From Marinilactibacillus sp036039175 (lineage in GTDB: Bacteria > Bacillota > Bacilli > Lactobacillales > Carnobacteriaceae_A): a DNA stretch of 64,000 nucleotides. Numbering within the stretch: the first letter of the stretch is position 1; each line of letters starts with the position of its first letter. Both the position numbers and the translations under genes were made by a program. The DNA is taken from NCBI RefSeq assembly GCF_036039175.1, contig NZ_JAYXKP010000001.1, positions 712,969 through 776,968 on the forward strand, read 5' to 3'. Under the pieces are notes generated by a model that ran no database searches, was not told where the DNA came from, and saw only the letters and a list, made by a program, of their open reading frames with translations. Positions 52,399 to 61,319 of this stretch are shown here, piece by piece.

Positions 52399-53343
52399 TT
52401 AAGCTTGTTTTTCTGCAATACGTAACTTAGCACTGCGTGCTCTGTTGTTTTGATCTAATTCTTCTTCTCCAGGAAGGATTGGTTTTCTATTGATCAATTT
52501 TAAAATTGGTTTTTTAAAATCTGGCATTACAGGTAAACCCCTAGGGACTTCTGGAAGTTTTGAAAAGTCTCTGAATATCTGTTTTACAATTCGATCTTCC
52601 AAAGAGTGGAACGTAATGACGCTTAATCTTCCTTCCATCTCAAGTAAGGAGATGGCTTGTTCAAGTGATTCTTCGATTGCAGCCAACTCATCGTTCACTG
52701 CAATTCGGATTGCTTGAAAGACACGTTTTGCTGGGTGGCCACCTTTACGTCTTGCTGGTGCCGGAATAGCTTCTTTAATAATATCTACTAATTCTTGTGT
52801 TGTATTGATCTCACGCTGTTCTCTATGAGCCTCTATTTTTCTTGCAATCTGTTTCGAAAATTTCTCTTCTCCATATCTGAAAAAAATTCTAACTAGATCG
52901 GAATAATCCCAGTTATTTACAACTTCGTGTGCGCTTAAACTTTGAGATTCATCCATTCTCATATCAAGCCTAGCATCTTGATGATAACTGAATCCTCTTT
53001 CTGCATTATCCAATTGAGGTGAAGAGACGCCTAAGTCATACAGAATTCCATCAACATGGAAAACATTCAACTCATTCAATGATTCTTTTATAAATCTAAA
53101 GTTTGATTGAACAAAAGTTACTTTACCTTTTTCTACTTCTTCTTTCAGTAGTTCTTTCGCATAATCTATCGCCGTTTGATCTTGGTCGAATGCATAAAGA
53201 TGACCTTTATCACTCAACTTCTCAAGAATCAGCGAAGTATGACCAGCTCCCCCTAACGTGCAATCAACGTATATACCGTCGGGATTTATGTTTAAACCTT
53301 CTGTTGCTTCATTGAGTAAGACCGTTTCATGATTAAACTCCAC
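52399..53343 (-). CDS. rsmH: 16S rRNA (cytosine-1402-N4) methyltransferase RsmH
   Basis: 314 residues (MraW). Starts (GTG, after AGGAGG) as MEFNHETVLLNEATEGLNI. SAM-binding motif VDCTLGGAGHTSLIL, then GILYDLGVSSPQLD and GRLSVITFHSLEDRIVK, family signatures. Methylates C1402 in the decoding centre together with RsmI. Second gene of the dcw cluster, after mraZ. Confidence 0.97.
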   Translation of the reverse strand: MEFNHETVLLNEATEGLNINPDGIYVDCTLGGAGHTSLILEKLSDKGHLYAFDQDQTAIDYAKELLKEEVEKGKVTFVQSNFRFIKESLNELNVFHVDGILYDLGVSSPQLDNAERGFSYHQDARLDMRMDESQSLSAHEVVNNWDYSDLVRIFFRYGEEKFSKQIARKIEAHREQREINTTQELVDIIKEAIPAPARRKGGHPAKRVFQAIRIAVNDELAAIEESLEQAISLLEMEGRLSVITFHSLEDRIVKQIFRDFSKLPEVPRGLPVMPDFKKPILKLINRKPILPGEEELDQNNRARSAKLRIAEKQA

Positions 53344-53396
53344 GCTCCAACCTCCTATCTAACAATCTATAATCTATAATTTTTTATCTATTCTCA

Positions 53397-53828
53397 TTAA
53401 AATCCAAAATCAACCATTTCTTCTGCAATATCTTCAAATGAACTTTCTGCTTCGGCTGAAAAAACGACCCATTTCTCTTCACTCCAGATTTCGATTCTAT
53501 CCGAAACACCGATTACAAAACATGATTTCTCTAATTTCGCATGGTCTCTAAGGGTCTGTGGTATATTGATTCTACCTTGTTTATCCAAGGTACATTCCGT
53601 GGCCGCAGAGTACAAGTATCTTGTAAACGCGCGTGATTCTTTTTTAGCGAGAGGAAGTAACTTTAGTTTCTGTTCGAGCGCTTCCCATTCTTTCTGCGGA
53701 TAACCAAACAAACAGCCGTCCAGTCCTCTTGTGACAATGAAATATTCACCTAAATCCTCTCGGAATTTAGCTGGGACAATCAAGCGACCTTTTGCATCAA
53801 TATTGTGCTTAAACTCTCCCAGTAACAT
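53397..53828 (-). CDS. mraZ: Transcriptional regulator MraZ
   Basis: 143 residues from the ATG at 53828, which follows GAGAGGGGG; the longer frame has no SD. Two AbrB-like double-psi beta domains, each with the DxKGR motif: HNIDAKGRLIVPAKFR (near residue 11) and CTLDKQGRINIPQTLR (near 82). It forms ring-shaped oligomers that bind direct repeats in its own promoter and usually repress the dcw operon. Such repeats are found directly upstream. Confidence 0.96.
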   Translation of the reverse strand: MLLGEFKHNIDAKGRLIVPAKFREDLGEYFIVTRGLDGCLFGYPQKEWEALEQKLKLLPLAKKESRAFTRYLYSAATECTLDKQGRINIPQTLRDHAKLEKSCFVIGVSDRIEIWSEEKWVVFSAEAESSFEDIAEEMVDFGF

Positions 53829-53845
53829 TTCAAAGCCCCCTCTCC

Positions 53846-53890
53846 CCACTTATAAGCCATAGTCTACCACAATGCCCCACTTTCCACCAC
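53846..53890 (-). promoter_or_regulatory. MraZ operator: GTGG direct repeats at 10-bp spacing
   Basis: On the minus strand GTGG occurs at 53890-53887, 53880-53877 and 53870-53867, exactly ten bases apart. An in-phase near-match ATGG follows at 53860-53857 and another GTGG at 53849-53846 (one base out of phase). MraZ is known to bind such 10-bp-periodic TGG-type repeats, so this is very probably its autoregulatory site. Confidence 0.85.
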
Positions 53891-53964
53891 CTAATCTTGG
53901 AAAAATAACCAAAAAATATGTAATAATATCCGCTTTATACTAATAAATATAACTTATGTTCCCT

Positions 53965-53994
53965 TTATAAATTTTCAAGCGAATCACTTGACAA
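53965..53994 (-). promoter_or_regulatory. Possible promoter of mraZ
   Basis: Minus strand: TTGTCA (53994-53989), 18-base spacer, TTATAA (53970-53965). It lies about 75 bases upstream of the MraZ repeats and after the preceding terminator. Other -10-like sites exist in this AT-rich stretch. Confidence 0.35.
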
Positions 53995-54038
53995 TTCTGA
54001 TCCTCTTTCGATTCATTAAGCGTATATATGTTCCCAAT

Positions 54039-54073
54039 ATAAAAACCCCCATTCAATAAATGAGGGTTTTTAT
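54039..54073 (-). terminator. Terminator of the DUF3397 gene
   Basis: 15-bp stem ATAAAAACCCTCATT / AATGGGGGTTTTTAT on the minus strand, one G-U pair, five-base loop (54073-54059 with 54053-54039). It isolates the mraZ operon from upstream transcription. Confidence 0.88.
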
Positions 54074-54113
54074 ATTGAGTTTTAATAGATTTTCAAACTG
54101 CACTATTTCGCAA

Positions 54114-54476
54114 TCAGAAAAAGAGTAATATCCCTAATAGAATATGCAGTAAAAATGCAGTGATAAACACATATCTCCACCAAACTCTGAAAAAATGAAT
54201 CAACCGGATTTTTTTGACTTTAAATGCAAATATAGAAGCAAGGGTGATTCCGATGAGAGATATTATAATCAATAGATACGGAATAAAACTTCTATTAACA
54301 ATGAGCAAGCTATAGATGTGAACCGATAATAGAAAGACTGGCGTTACAAAGTCTACCAATTTGATTTTAACGCCTTGCTTCTTAAAAAAATTATTGATCC
54401 TCTTGCTTGGGATGAGCATCAATATCGGACATAAGTAAAACAGTATAAAATAAATATCTATATGTGGATCGAACAA
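54114..54476 (-). CDS. DUF3397-family membrane protein
   Basis: 120 residues with four membrane segments (about 6-24, 42-60, 66-86, 100-119) and short basic loops (PSKRINNFFKKQG, KVKKIRLIHFFR). The start codon is TTG, preceded by TAGGTGAT. Proteins of this family regularly sit between rpmF and mraZ in Lactobacillales and Listeria, which matches here. Function unknown; position suggests a link to division or wall synthesis. Confidence 0.72.
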   Translation of the reverse strand: MFDPHIDIYFILFYLCPILMLIPSKRINNFFKKQGVKIKLVDFVTPVFLLSVHIYSLLIVNRSFIPYLLIIISLIGITLASIFAFKVKKIRLIHFFRVWWRYVFITAFLLHILLGILLFF

Positions 54477-54570
54477 GATATCACCTACTTAATCATAATG
54501 AGACAGGTATCCTACGAAGCCAAAACAGGCAACATACTCATCCTACTTTATTCTACTGAAATATCATACT

Positions 54571-54604
54571 AAAAAACCTCTATTTTATAAAATAGAGGTT
54601 TTTT
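54571..54604 (-). terminator. Terminator of the yceD-rpmF operon
   Basis: Perfect 16-bp stem AAAAAACCTCTATTTT / AAAATAGAGGTTTTTT with a two-base centre. T runs flank both sides. Confidence 0.93.
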
Positions 54605-54617
54605 AACAGACTATTTA

Positions 54618-54788
54618 TTATTTTGAAAAGTCTTTTCCAGCGTAAAATCCACATGATGAGCATACGTGGTGGTTACGTTTTACTTCTCCACATTTAGGAC
54701 AATCGCTCATATTTGGAAGATTCAATTTGATATGAGTACGTCTTTTAGCTTTTCTTGCTGTAGATGTTCTTCTTTTAGGTACTGCCAT
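54618..54788 (-). CDS. rpmF: 50S ribosomal protein L32
   Basis: 56 residues from the ATG at 54788 (SD AAGGAGGTG); the longer upstream frame is not family-like. MAVPKRRTSTARKAKRRTH is the family N-terminus. Four cysteines, Cys30, Cys33, Cys43 and Cys46 (CPKC, CSSC), form a zinc ribbon, so this is the zinc-containing C-plus form. It follows the DUF177 gene, as in most bacteria. Confidence 0.97.
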   Translation of the reverse strand: MAVPKRRTSTARKAKRRTHIKLNLPNMSDCPKCGEVKRNHHVCSSCGFYAGKDFSK

Positions 54789-54894
54789 GTTCCAACACAC
54801 CTCCTTAAAAGGGTTTCTAAGATTCAGATTGCTAAAATCGATCAACAACCGTGTAATCATCTCATTTTATCGTTCGGTTTATACCTTACAATAC

Positions 54895-55458
54895 TTATTC
54901 ATTCTCTTCCGAAAAAAATCCTTTTAAAGCTGCGAATCTAGGATCTTCTTCTTCAGATAATCGTTCTCGCACACCATCGCCATAGGCTCCCTCAGATACA
55001 ACTTTCCAGTCACTACCACTCGGCATATCTTCCTTTTTAAGTTCTTCTTCTGTGAAGACTTGAGTAGGAATTGCTGTAAGGATAGCATCCTCAAGCGGTT
55101 TTCTCAGATCAAGTGAATCTGATTCGAGTTCAACAACGATTTCATCTTCTCCATATCTTTCTGGATCAATAGTTGTTCCAGAAACAAGATACGTTTCAGA
55201 AAATGGTATACGTAAATCTACTTTTACAGGCTCAAGAGAGCGCGATGAAGGAAGCGTCAAGCTAATAGTCAGATTCAAATCTACTAAGAACTCATCTGTT
55301 TTCTCCACAACTAGAATACCGTCCATTGATAATGGCGTAGCATCGATAATTGAAGAATTTCTCTCTAGCAACGAATCTGTCAAGTCGATTTCGCCATTCA
55401 ATGTTAATGGTTCTTCTTTAAACTTTTTCAATTCGTTTAAAGCCCATTTGATTTTCAT
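54895..55458 (-). CDS. yceD: DUF177/YceD-family protein
   Basis: 187 residues, acidic and soluble. Family features: N-terminal MKIKWALNELKKF, central VDLNLTISLTLPSSRSLEPV, and a C-terminal DPRFAALKGFF, typical of YceD. The usual metal-site cysteines of some members are absent. Always linked to rpmF; implicated in 23S rRNA or 50S biogenesis, mechanism unclear. AGAGGTGATAA SD. Confidence 0.88.
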   Translation of the reverse strand: MKIKWALNELKKFKEEPLTLNGEIDLTDSLLERNSSIIDATPLSMDGILVVEKTDEFLVDLNLTISLTLPSSRSLEPVKVDLRIPFSETYLVSGTTIDPERYGEDEIVVELESDSLDLRKPLEDAILTAIPTQVFTEEELKKEDMPSGSDWKVVSEGAYGDGVRERLSEEEDPRFAALKGFFSEENE

Positions 55459-55535
55459 GTGTTATCACCTCTTGGCCTTATTATAAATGGTTTAATCATT
55501 TTTTAGCAACCGCACTGCACTTTATAATCAAATAG

Positions 55536-55564
55536 ATTATAATGTTTTTCGATACTAAAAACAA
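55536..55564 (-). promoter_or_regulatory. Sigma-A promoter of yceD-rpmF
   Basis: Minus strand: TTGTTT (55564-55559), 17-base spacer, TATAAT (55541-55536). Confidence 0.82.
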
Positions 55565-55599
55565 AGCCTCTTGACTTTAAGGCAACAAAAATCAGTATA

Positions 55600-56802
55600 C
55601 TAGTGATGCGGGCTAATGTCAATGCTTTTTATAGGCATTCGACCAAAATCTTGTCTTCCAAGATTCGCTCCATTGCCTAATTCATAAAGGTTCCCGGCCT
55701 TAATATCAAGTTCCCAGAAATTCTTTGATTGTTTGTCTATTTTGGTTAGCAACGTTAAAGCGGCTTCTTTTTTGACTTGATTCAAATAGTCTTGTCCTAC
55801 AGTACTAAACCCAAGCACTCTAGTCGCATGAACAGTACTCAATCCAGATATGTCTGTCTTTTTGATTTGAAGTAAGATATAGACGCAAAGTCGTTGTAAT
55901 CTTGTTCTAGTCATCCTTTTATGTTTGATACGCATCATAAATTCTTCGAAAGAGTGTGATTGCTGGATAGACTTCTTTAAAAGATATTCTAATCCTTCTT
56001 CCATTTGATAAATCTGCTTCAATTCTTCCACTGTGGAAGAGAGAATTTGATATTTCAAAAAGATCCAGAAATCAGCCCATGAACTTAATGATTGGTTTTT
56101 TAGTATATTCATACTCGCCACTGGTATAAAGTTTGCGACAGCATCTGAATCGAGTTCTGAGGATAACAATTGATTACGGATAGCCGTAGCACTAGAAATC
56201 GTACCACCCTGTTGCAAGGTTTTCTCGTGGTAATCCGCTTGTTTTCTCTGGATGACTTCTAATTGTAATGGCGATCCTAATTTATAATTTTCTCTGCCAT
56301 AAGCAAGACCAAGTTGATTGTTTGGCAAAGACAAGTCAATAGGAAAGTTGGGTATAGTTTCACTGATGGCTTGTTCCATTCTTGAGGCATAAGTTTGACC
56401 TTTTTCAGCCCGTTCTTTAAATAGCTCATCAATGCTGCTTGCTTGATCTACCATAAGCTTTGAAGCAACCTCAAATTGATCGCTATTCCCTGATTCTGAG
56501 CCAAAACTCAGTGTGCTACACTTCATCGCATGAAGAATGCCAACAGCTCCTTTTGCAAAGATATCTGCTGGTTGTACACTATATGCTACAGGAAGTTCTA
56601 AAACGATATCTGCGCCATGTTTGAGCGCCATTTCAGCCCTTGTCCACTTGTCAATTAGCGCTGGTTCTCCACGCTGCAGAAAGTTTCCACTCATTACAAC
56701 AATCATGACATCGGAACGACTTTTTTTTCTCGCTTCAGATATCTGGTATAAGTGTCCATTATGAAATGGATTATATTCAGCTACTATTCCGCAAGCTTTC
56801 AT
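55600..56802 (-). CDS. tmcAL: tRNA(Met) cytidine acetate ligase TmcAL (YlbM)
   Basis: 400 residues from the ATG at 56802 (SD GAGGG). N-terminal nucleotidyltransferase fold: ACGIVAEYNPFHNGH with the HxGH motif at 14-17; further DVMIVVMSGNFLQRGEPALIDKW and the ISSATAIR motif. It makes N4-acetylcytidine at the elongator tRNA-Met wobble position directly from acetate and ATP through acetyl-adenylate. Here it ends the yqe operon; acetate is presumably abundant (ackA in this window). Confidence 0.94.
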   Translation of the reverse strand: MKACGIVAEYNPFHNGHLYQISEARKKSRSDVMIVVMSGNFLQRGEPALIDKWTRAEMALKHGADIVLELPVAYSVQPADIFAKGAVGILHAMKCSTLSFGSESGNSDQFEVASKLMVDQASSIDELFKERAEKGQTYASRMEQAISETIPNFPIDLSLPNNQLGLAYGRENYKLGSPLQLEVIQRKQADYHEKTLQQGGTISSATAIRNQLLSSELDSDAVANFIPVASMNILKNQSLSSWADFWIFLKYQILSSTVEELKQIYQMEEGLEYLLKKSIQQSHSFEEFMMRIKHKRMTRTRLQRLCVYILLQIKKTDISGLSTVHATRVLGFSTVGQDYLNQVKKEAALTLLTKIDKQSKNFWELDIKAGNLYELGNGANLGRQDFGRMPIKSIDISPHH

Positions 56803-56810
56803 CGTATCCC

Positions 56811-57533
56811 TCACTTTTTAACTGCAAAAAACCATCTTTTACTGGTATCTGATACTGTTTCACCAAAATCTGCTGTTACTTCAACACTTTTAAATCCAAC
56901 GCTCTTCAACAGATCAATATAAGTTTCTAGCGGGTGTGTCCATTCTCTGTGTACTTCTTCAAATCGTTCGTACATTTTATTTTCATTTTCAACAAAGAAG
57001 GTTAATTGGTGTTCAATAGAATAATCTTGTTCACCTTCGAAACTATCCCAAAGGAAAACAATTTGGTTGACTTCATCGTGGTAAGAAAATTGTTTGAATT
57101 GCTCTATTTGATAGATAGAGTGAACATCAAATAAAAATGTTCCCTCTTCAGTCAATTGATTGTATACTTCTTGAAAAATTTGTTTCTTTTCTTCTTCAGA
57201 TTGGATATAACACAAAGCATCACTGTAACAAAGGATACCATCAAATTTACCTAATTCAGAGAAGTCCTTCATATCCATTTCTACCAGCGGATATCGAATG
57301 CCTGTATCGATTTGTCGATCATATGCCAGACTGAGCATATCTGAAGAAAGGTCTAGTCCTGTAATATCAAATCCGGCTTTCGTCAACTCTGTTGCTAAAA
57401 TTCCAGTACCGCATCCTAATTCTAGAATATGGTCCTGACCAGTTAAATGCTGCCCTGTATATGCAGCCCATTCAGGATACAAGGTGTCGTCCATTAGCTC
57501 GTCATAGACCTTCGCAAACCAATTGTACTTCAC
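56811..57533 (-). CDS. yqeM: Class I SAM-dependent methyltransferase (YqeM)
   Basis: 240 residues. The SAM-binding motif I is ILELGCGTGILATEL (about 38-52), followed by LDLSSDML and FDGILCYSDALCY. Substrate unknown. GTG start overlaps the rsfS stop codon by one base (TAGTG), so translation is coupled. Conserved after rsfS in Bacilli. Confidence 0.9.
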   Translation of the reverse strand: MKYNWFAKVYDELMDDTLYPEWAAYTGQHLTGQDHILELGCGTGILATELTKAGFDITGLDLSSDMLSLAYDRQIDTGIRYPLVEMDMKDFSELGKFDGILCYSDALCYIQSEEEKKQIFQEVYNQLTEEGTFLFDVHSIYQIEQFKQFSYHDEVNQIVFLWDSFEGEQDYSIEHQLTFFVENENKMYERFEEVHREWTHPLETYIDLLKSVGFKSVEVTADFGETVSDTSKRWFFAVKK

Positions 57534-57892
57534 TATTCAGTCCAGTTAGACACATCTACGAAAGGTGCATCTGTCCATAGTCTTTCTAATTGATAAAACT
57601 CTCTTTCTTCTTGATTGAATAAGTGGACGATCACTTCTCCTAAATCAATCAATATCCAGTTTCCGCCGTCTTTACCTTCGATATTTCTAACTTCAACTTG
57701 ATTTTCTTCTGCTGCATCTTTGATAGCTTCTGTTATCGCATAAATTTGTCTTTCGTTATTTCCGTGTGTGACGACAAAATAATCAGCCAGTAAAGAAACA
57801 CCTCTCATATCAAGTGCCACGATTTCTTCTGATAATTTATCATCTGCTGCTTTTACTACGAATTCTAAAATTTGCTCTGCTGTTTTAGTCAT
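57533..57892 (-). CDS. rsfS: Ribosomal silencing factor RsfS
   Basis: 119 residues from the ATG at 57892 (SD AGGAGGAA). DUF143 fold: VALDMRGVSLLADYFVVTHGNNERQIYAI, then WILIDLGEVIVHLFNQEEREFYQLERLW, the family core. Binds L14 and blocks subunit joining in starvation. It overlaps yqeK by 8 bp. Confidence 0.95.
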   Translation of the reverse strand: MTKTAEQILEFVVKAADDKLSEEIVALDMRGVSLLADYFVVTHGNNERQIYAITEAIKDAAEENQVEVRNIEGKDGGNWILIDLGEVIVHLFNQEEREFYQLERLWTDAPFVDVSNWTE

Positions 57893-58511
57893 GTAATTCC
57901 TCCTGTTTTTGTACGACCCATGCATTATATGTTTCAATTGCTTTTGGGTAGATTTTTACGTTTTCATTTAATAAGTGCTTCAATGTTTTCAACGTCGCGT
58001 AGGCTATGCCTTTTGTCATATCATTTTCGGCTAATTTTCTAGCTTTATCAACACCTTTAAAGGTGCGATTTGGCTCGATATAATCTGCTAGATAGATGAT
58101 TTGCTCAACGATTCCCATGTTAGGAGAGCCTACAGTATGATGACGTATTGCATCCAGTATATCCTGATCTTGAATGGAGAACTGATTTCTAACAACTACA
58201 GCACCTACTGGCCCATGCCAGATATTATTACCGTACTGAAGCAATTCTAAGTCCATATTTTCACTGATAATAATATCTCGCATCTCTTCATCAGATTGTT
58301 CTTTTGCAAAATCATGAAGCAATGCCGCAATGCTCACTTGCTCAAGATTTGCTCCATACCTTTCAGCTAGTTCTAGTGCGGCTTGTTCTACCCCTTTAAC
58401 ATGAGTAAAGCGCTTGTCACTCATGACTTGGCTGACTTGTTCAAGAAGCTCTTCTCTCGAAAGGTCGATATATGCATTTGAATATGTTACTGTTTTAAGT
58501 TTCAATGTCAT
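57885..58511 (-). CDS. yqeK: HD-domain Ap4A hydrolase YqeK
   Basis: 208 residues. HD-superfamily metal site: His66-Asp67 in AALLHDFAKE, another His in NIWHGPVGAVV, and DAIRHHTVGSPNMG. Symmetrical Ap4A hydrolases of this family are di-iron enzymes that control alarmone Ap4A. It overlaps the end of nadD by 17 bp, with its SD AAGGAAGG inside nadD. Confidence 0.94.
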   Translation of the reverse strand: MTLKLKTVTYSNAYIDLSREELLEQVSQVMSDKRFTHVKGVEQAALELAERYGANLEQVSIAALLHDFAKEQSDEEMRDIIISENMDLELLQYGNNIWHGPVGAVVVRNQFSIQDQDILDAIRHHTVGSPNMGIVEQIIYLADYIEPNRTFKGVDKARKLAENDMTKGIAYATLKTLKHLLNENVKIYPKAIETYNAWVVQKQEELHD

Positions 58512-59136
58512 ACAATCCTTCCTTTTCGATATATTGGATGACTGAATCAGGTATAAGGTAATTCACTGAACAGTGATCCATTATTTTCTGACGAACTAAA
58601 CTAGAGCTAATTTCAATATTTGGAACATCAATAAAGATTAGCGGATAATCCGTTTCGACCGAATAGGACGGCCGATTGACCGCAACAAATTGTATGAGGT
58701 TAATCAGTTCTTCTACTTTATACCATGTAGGGAGGTTTTCAACCATATCTGCCCCAATAATGAAATAATAGTCGATTTCTGGATTTTCTTCAGTTAACCT
58801 ACGAATGGTATCGTAAGTATAGCTCTTTCCACCACGTTGGATCTCAGACAATTCAATTTCAAAGTCCGGTCGTTCAGCTATCGCTTGCTCAACCATTTTG
58901 ACTCTGTGTTTTGCATCGATTGTTTTTTTGCCTTGTGCATGCGGAGGTTCAGCGGATGGAAGAAAAAGAATCTTTTCAAGTCCAAGCTGATTCTTCACCT
59001 GATCTGCTATAATCAAATGACCCAAATGTGGCGGGTTGAATGTCCCACCTAGAATACCAACTTTTTTTCTTTCATCTAACAGCGTACTCTCAAATATCAC
59101 TTGAGGTTCAATGACTTTAGATAGTTTTTCAGACAC
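58495..59136 (-). CDS. nadD: Nicotinate-nucleotide adenylyltransferase
   Basis: 213 residues. HxGH motif in GGTFNPPHLGH (His37, His40), and the C-terminal ISSSLVRQKI motif. Converts NaMN plus ATP to NaAD in NAD synthesis. The start codon is GTG with a purine-rich AGGAAGG upstream; about 24 residues precede the core (VGILGG), longer than in B. subtilis, so an internal start cannot be excluded. Confidence 0.95.
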   Translation of the reverse strand: MSEKLSKVIEPQVIFESTLLDERKKVGILGGTFNPPHLGHLIIADQVKNQLGLEKILFLPSAEPPHAQGKKTIDAKHRVKMVEQAIAERPDFEIELSEIQRGGKSYTYDTIRRLTEENPEIDYYFIIGADMVENLPTWYKVEELINLIQFVAVNRPSYSVETDYPLIFIDVPNIEISSSLVRQKIMDHCSVNYLIPDSVIQYIEKEGLYDIET

Positions 59137-59167
59137 TTTCCTTCGCCTTCCTTACTCTTTCTTTTCG

Positions 59168-59482
59168 TTAATTTGAACGGGGCAATCTAGTTGAATAAGC
59201 TTGGTACTTTTCTTTTTTAGATGGTTTGAACAATACAAGTACCTTACCAATCGTCTGTACAACGTCTATAGAAGAATGCTCTTCAATGAAAGCTTTCGCT
59301 TCCTTAGGTTCTACATCTGTATTTTGAAGTAATTGAACTTTCATCAATTCTCTATTCTCGATTGATTCTTCAAATTCTGCTACCATTTCTTCTGTTAGAC
59401 CATTTTTTCCAATTTGGAAGATTGGAGACATTTCATTAGCTTGTGCTCTTAAAAATCTTTTTTGCTTTCCAGTGAGTTTCAT
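59168..59482 (-). CDS. yhbY: CRM-domain ribosome assembly RNA-binding protein YhbY (YqeI)
   Basis: 104 residues. MKLTGKQKRFLRAQANEM and FQIGKNGLTEEMVAEFEESIENRELMKV, the CRM (YhbY) fold. Binds pre-50S particles. AAGGAAGG SD. It lies between yqeH and nadD; aroE, present at this place in B. subtilis, is absent. Confidence 0.95.
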   Translation of the reverse strand: MKLTGKQKRFLRAQANEMSPIFQIGKNGLTEEMVAEFEESIENRELMKVQLLQNTDVEPKEAKAFIEEHSSIDVVQTIGKVLVLFKPSKKEKYQAYSTRLPRSN

Positions 59483-59515
59483 AGTTTTGTCCTTCCTTGA
59501 ACATGCTTAATTTAG

Positions 59516-60643
59516 TTAAATTAATGATTTTCTGATAATGATATCGACGCCTTTAGGAGCCCACCCGGCAACTTTTGTTCCAGCATGTTCGATTGAAATC
59601 CAACCTAACCCAGAAAACACTAAGTCTGTAGGCTCTTTGATCATAAATTCGAATCGTTTTAATTCTGGAAGTGTATCTAGACTTTCTTCGAAAGGAGGCG
59701 TTAATACTGCCCCTTTTTGTCTTGCATACAAGTCATCCGCTTTTTCTAGTTTTGTTCTGTGTATAGTCAATTCATTGGATAGATAACAAACAAAAGGTTG
59801 CTTACCGTTACCCTTGATATAATCAAATCTTGCTAACCCACCAAGAAACAGTGTTTGCTCTTCATTTAATTGATACACTTTTGGCTTAATTTCTTTTCTA
59901 GGTGTTACGTACTTCAGTTCTTTTGGAGTTAGATAATGGGCAATTTGAGAAGATTGAATAATTCCTGGTGTATCAACTAGTACGTGGTTATCATCCAGAG
60001 GTATTTCTATCTTACCAAGTGTTGTACCAGGGAAATAAGATGTCGTAATCACATCTTCGGTATCCGTAGCGAGCTTAATAATTTGATTAATCAAGGTTGA
60101 TTTACCAACATTTGTCGTCCCAACGACGTATACATCTTGTCCATTACGTTCTTTGTCAATCATTTTCATTAATGCTTCTACTGAATCGGATTTGACTGCA
60201 CTAGTTAAAAAGACTGCTTTTGGGTGTAAACCAGCTTCATGAGCTCTCTCAGTTAACCATTGTCTCATTTTTCCTTCTTTTAGAGATTTAGGCAACAAAT
60301 CAGTTTTGTTTCCTACTAGAATTACCGGATTGTTTCCAGCGAATCGCTGAATTCCAGGGATAAAACTTCCATTGAAATCAAAAATGTCGACAATATTGAT
60401 GATTAAAGCTTTTTTATCGCTAATTTCATGTAACATATTCAAAAAGTCAGCATCTGTCAGCTCAACATCTTGAACTTCATTATAATGTCTTAACCGAAAA
60501 CATCGTTTGCAGTAAACTTCTTGGTCTTCATCAATATTATTGATAACGGATTGTGGTAGAAATCCAGCTTTATTGTCGTGCTCAGACTGTAGTACCGCTC
60601 CACAACCGATACAGATTATATCGTTAGCGTTAGACTCGTTCAT
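59516..60643 (-). CDS. yqeH: Circularly permuted GTPase YqeH
   Basis: 375 residues. N-terminal zinc finger with Cys11, Cys14, Cys45 and Cys48 (CIGC, CKRC). GTPase motifs in permuted order: G4 GNKTDLL, G5 TSAVK, then G1 GTTNVGKST, then G3 DTPG. A C-terminal TRAP-like domain follows. Required for 30S assembly. Overlaps yqeG by 14 bp, with GGAGGAA SD. Confidence 0.97.
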   Translation of the reverse strand: MNESNANDIICIGCGAVLQSEHDNKAGFLPQSVINNIDEDQEVYCKRCFRLRHYNEVQDVELTDADFLNMLHEISDKKALIINIVDIFDFNGSFIPGIQRFAGNNPVILVGNKTDLLPKSLKEGKMRQWLTERAHEAGLHPKAVFLTSAVKSDSVEALMKMIDKERNGQDVYVVGTTNVGKSTLINQIIKLATDTEDVITTSYFPGTTLGKIEIPLDDNHVLVDTPGIIQSSQIAHYLTPKELKYVTPRKEIKPKVYQLNEEQTLFLGGLARFDYIKGNGKQPFVCYLSNELTIHRTKLEKADDLYARQKGAVLTPPFEESLDTLPELKRFEFMIKEPTDLVFSGLGWISIEHAGTKVAGWAPKGVDIIIRKSLI

Positions 60644-61166
60644 GGATTGAATTCCTCCATTTCATATCAGGATCTTTTTTTATAAGGTAATTCATAATTT
60701 TAAGTTCTACAAATCGATTGAATCTAGTATTCCACGCATCCGAATCTAGTATGGGTTTCACAAGCACACTTCGAATACCGGCATGATTAGCGCCTTTTAT
60801 ATCAGTGATAATCTGATCACCAACCATTAAGATTTCATCTTTCGTCATATCAAATTGAGCTTGAGCTTGTTTGAAGCCTTTTTGGAGAGGTTTCATTGCA
60901 CTAGGGATAAAGTCAAGCTCTAGTAAGGTAGCTACTTTGCTCACTCTTTTACGTTTATTATTTGAGATGATAACAACATGAATCCCACTTTTCTTCATCA
61001 ATTCTATCCATTCTAGTGTTTCTTCAGTTGCTTCAGGATTGTTCCATGCGATGAGCGTATTATCAAGATCTGTCAATACAACTTTTATGTTTTTTTTCTT
61101 CAACTGTTCGGGCGTAATTTGGTAAATGGAATTGACCATCCAAGTTGGCTTGAAACTGTTTAGCAT
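60630..61166 (-). CDS. yqeG: HAD-superfamily phosphatase YqeG
   Basis: 178 residues from the ATG at 61166 (SD GGAAAGGAAG); MLNSFKPTWMVNSIYQI is the family start. HAD subfamily IIIA: nucleophile motif LTDLDNTLI (Asp33, Asp35), VVIISNN, and MVGDQIITDIKGAN. Probable phosphatase of unknown substrate, translationally coupled with YqeH. First gene of the operon. Confidence 0.94.
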   Translation of the reverse strand: MLNSFKPTWMVNSIYQITPEQLKKKNIKVVLTDLDNTLIAWNNPEATEETLEWIELMKKSGIHVVIISNNKRKRVSKVATLLELDFIPSAMKPLQKGFKQAQAQFDMTKDEILMVGDQIITDIKGANHAGIRSVLVKPILDSDAWNTRFNRFVELKIMNYLIKKDPDMKWRNSIHERV

Positions 61167-61275
61167 TCGCTTCTTCCTTTCCAATGAGATGAACCGTTCT
61201 CGTTGACGACTATTTATATACTACAGGCTCTCGCAGGAAGAGCATTGGACTAATAAATAATTTCTATAAATATTC

Positions 61276-61309
61276 AAAAAAATAGGAAGCACCGTTAAGC
61301 ACTTCCTAT
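61276..61309 (-). terminator. Terminator of the ykuJ-like gene
   Basis: 8-bp stem ATAGGAAG / CTTCCTAT (61282-61289 with 61302-61309), followed on the minus strand by seven T residues. Confidence 0.78.
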
Positions 61310-61319
61310 GTGCATGACT

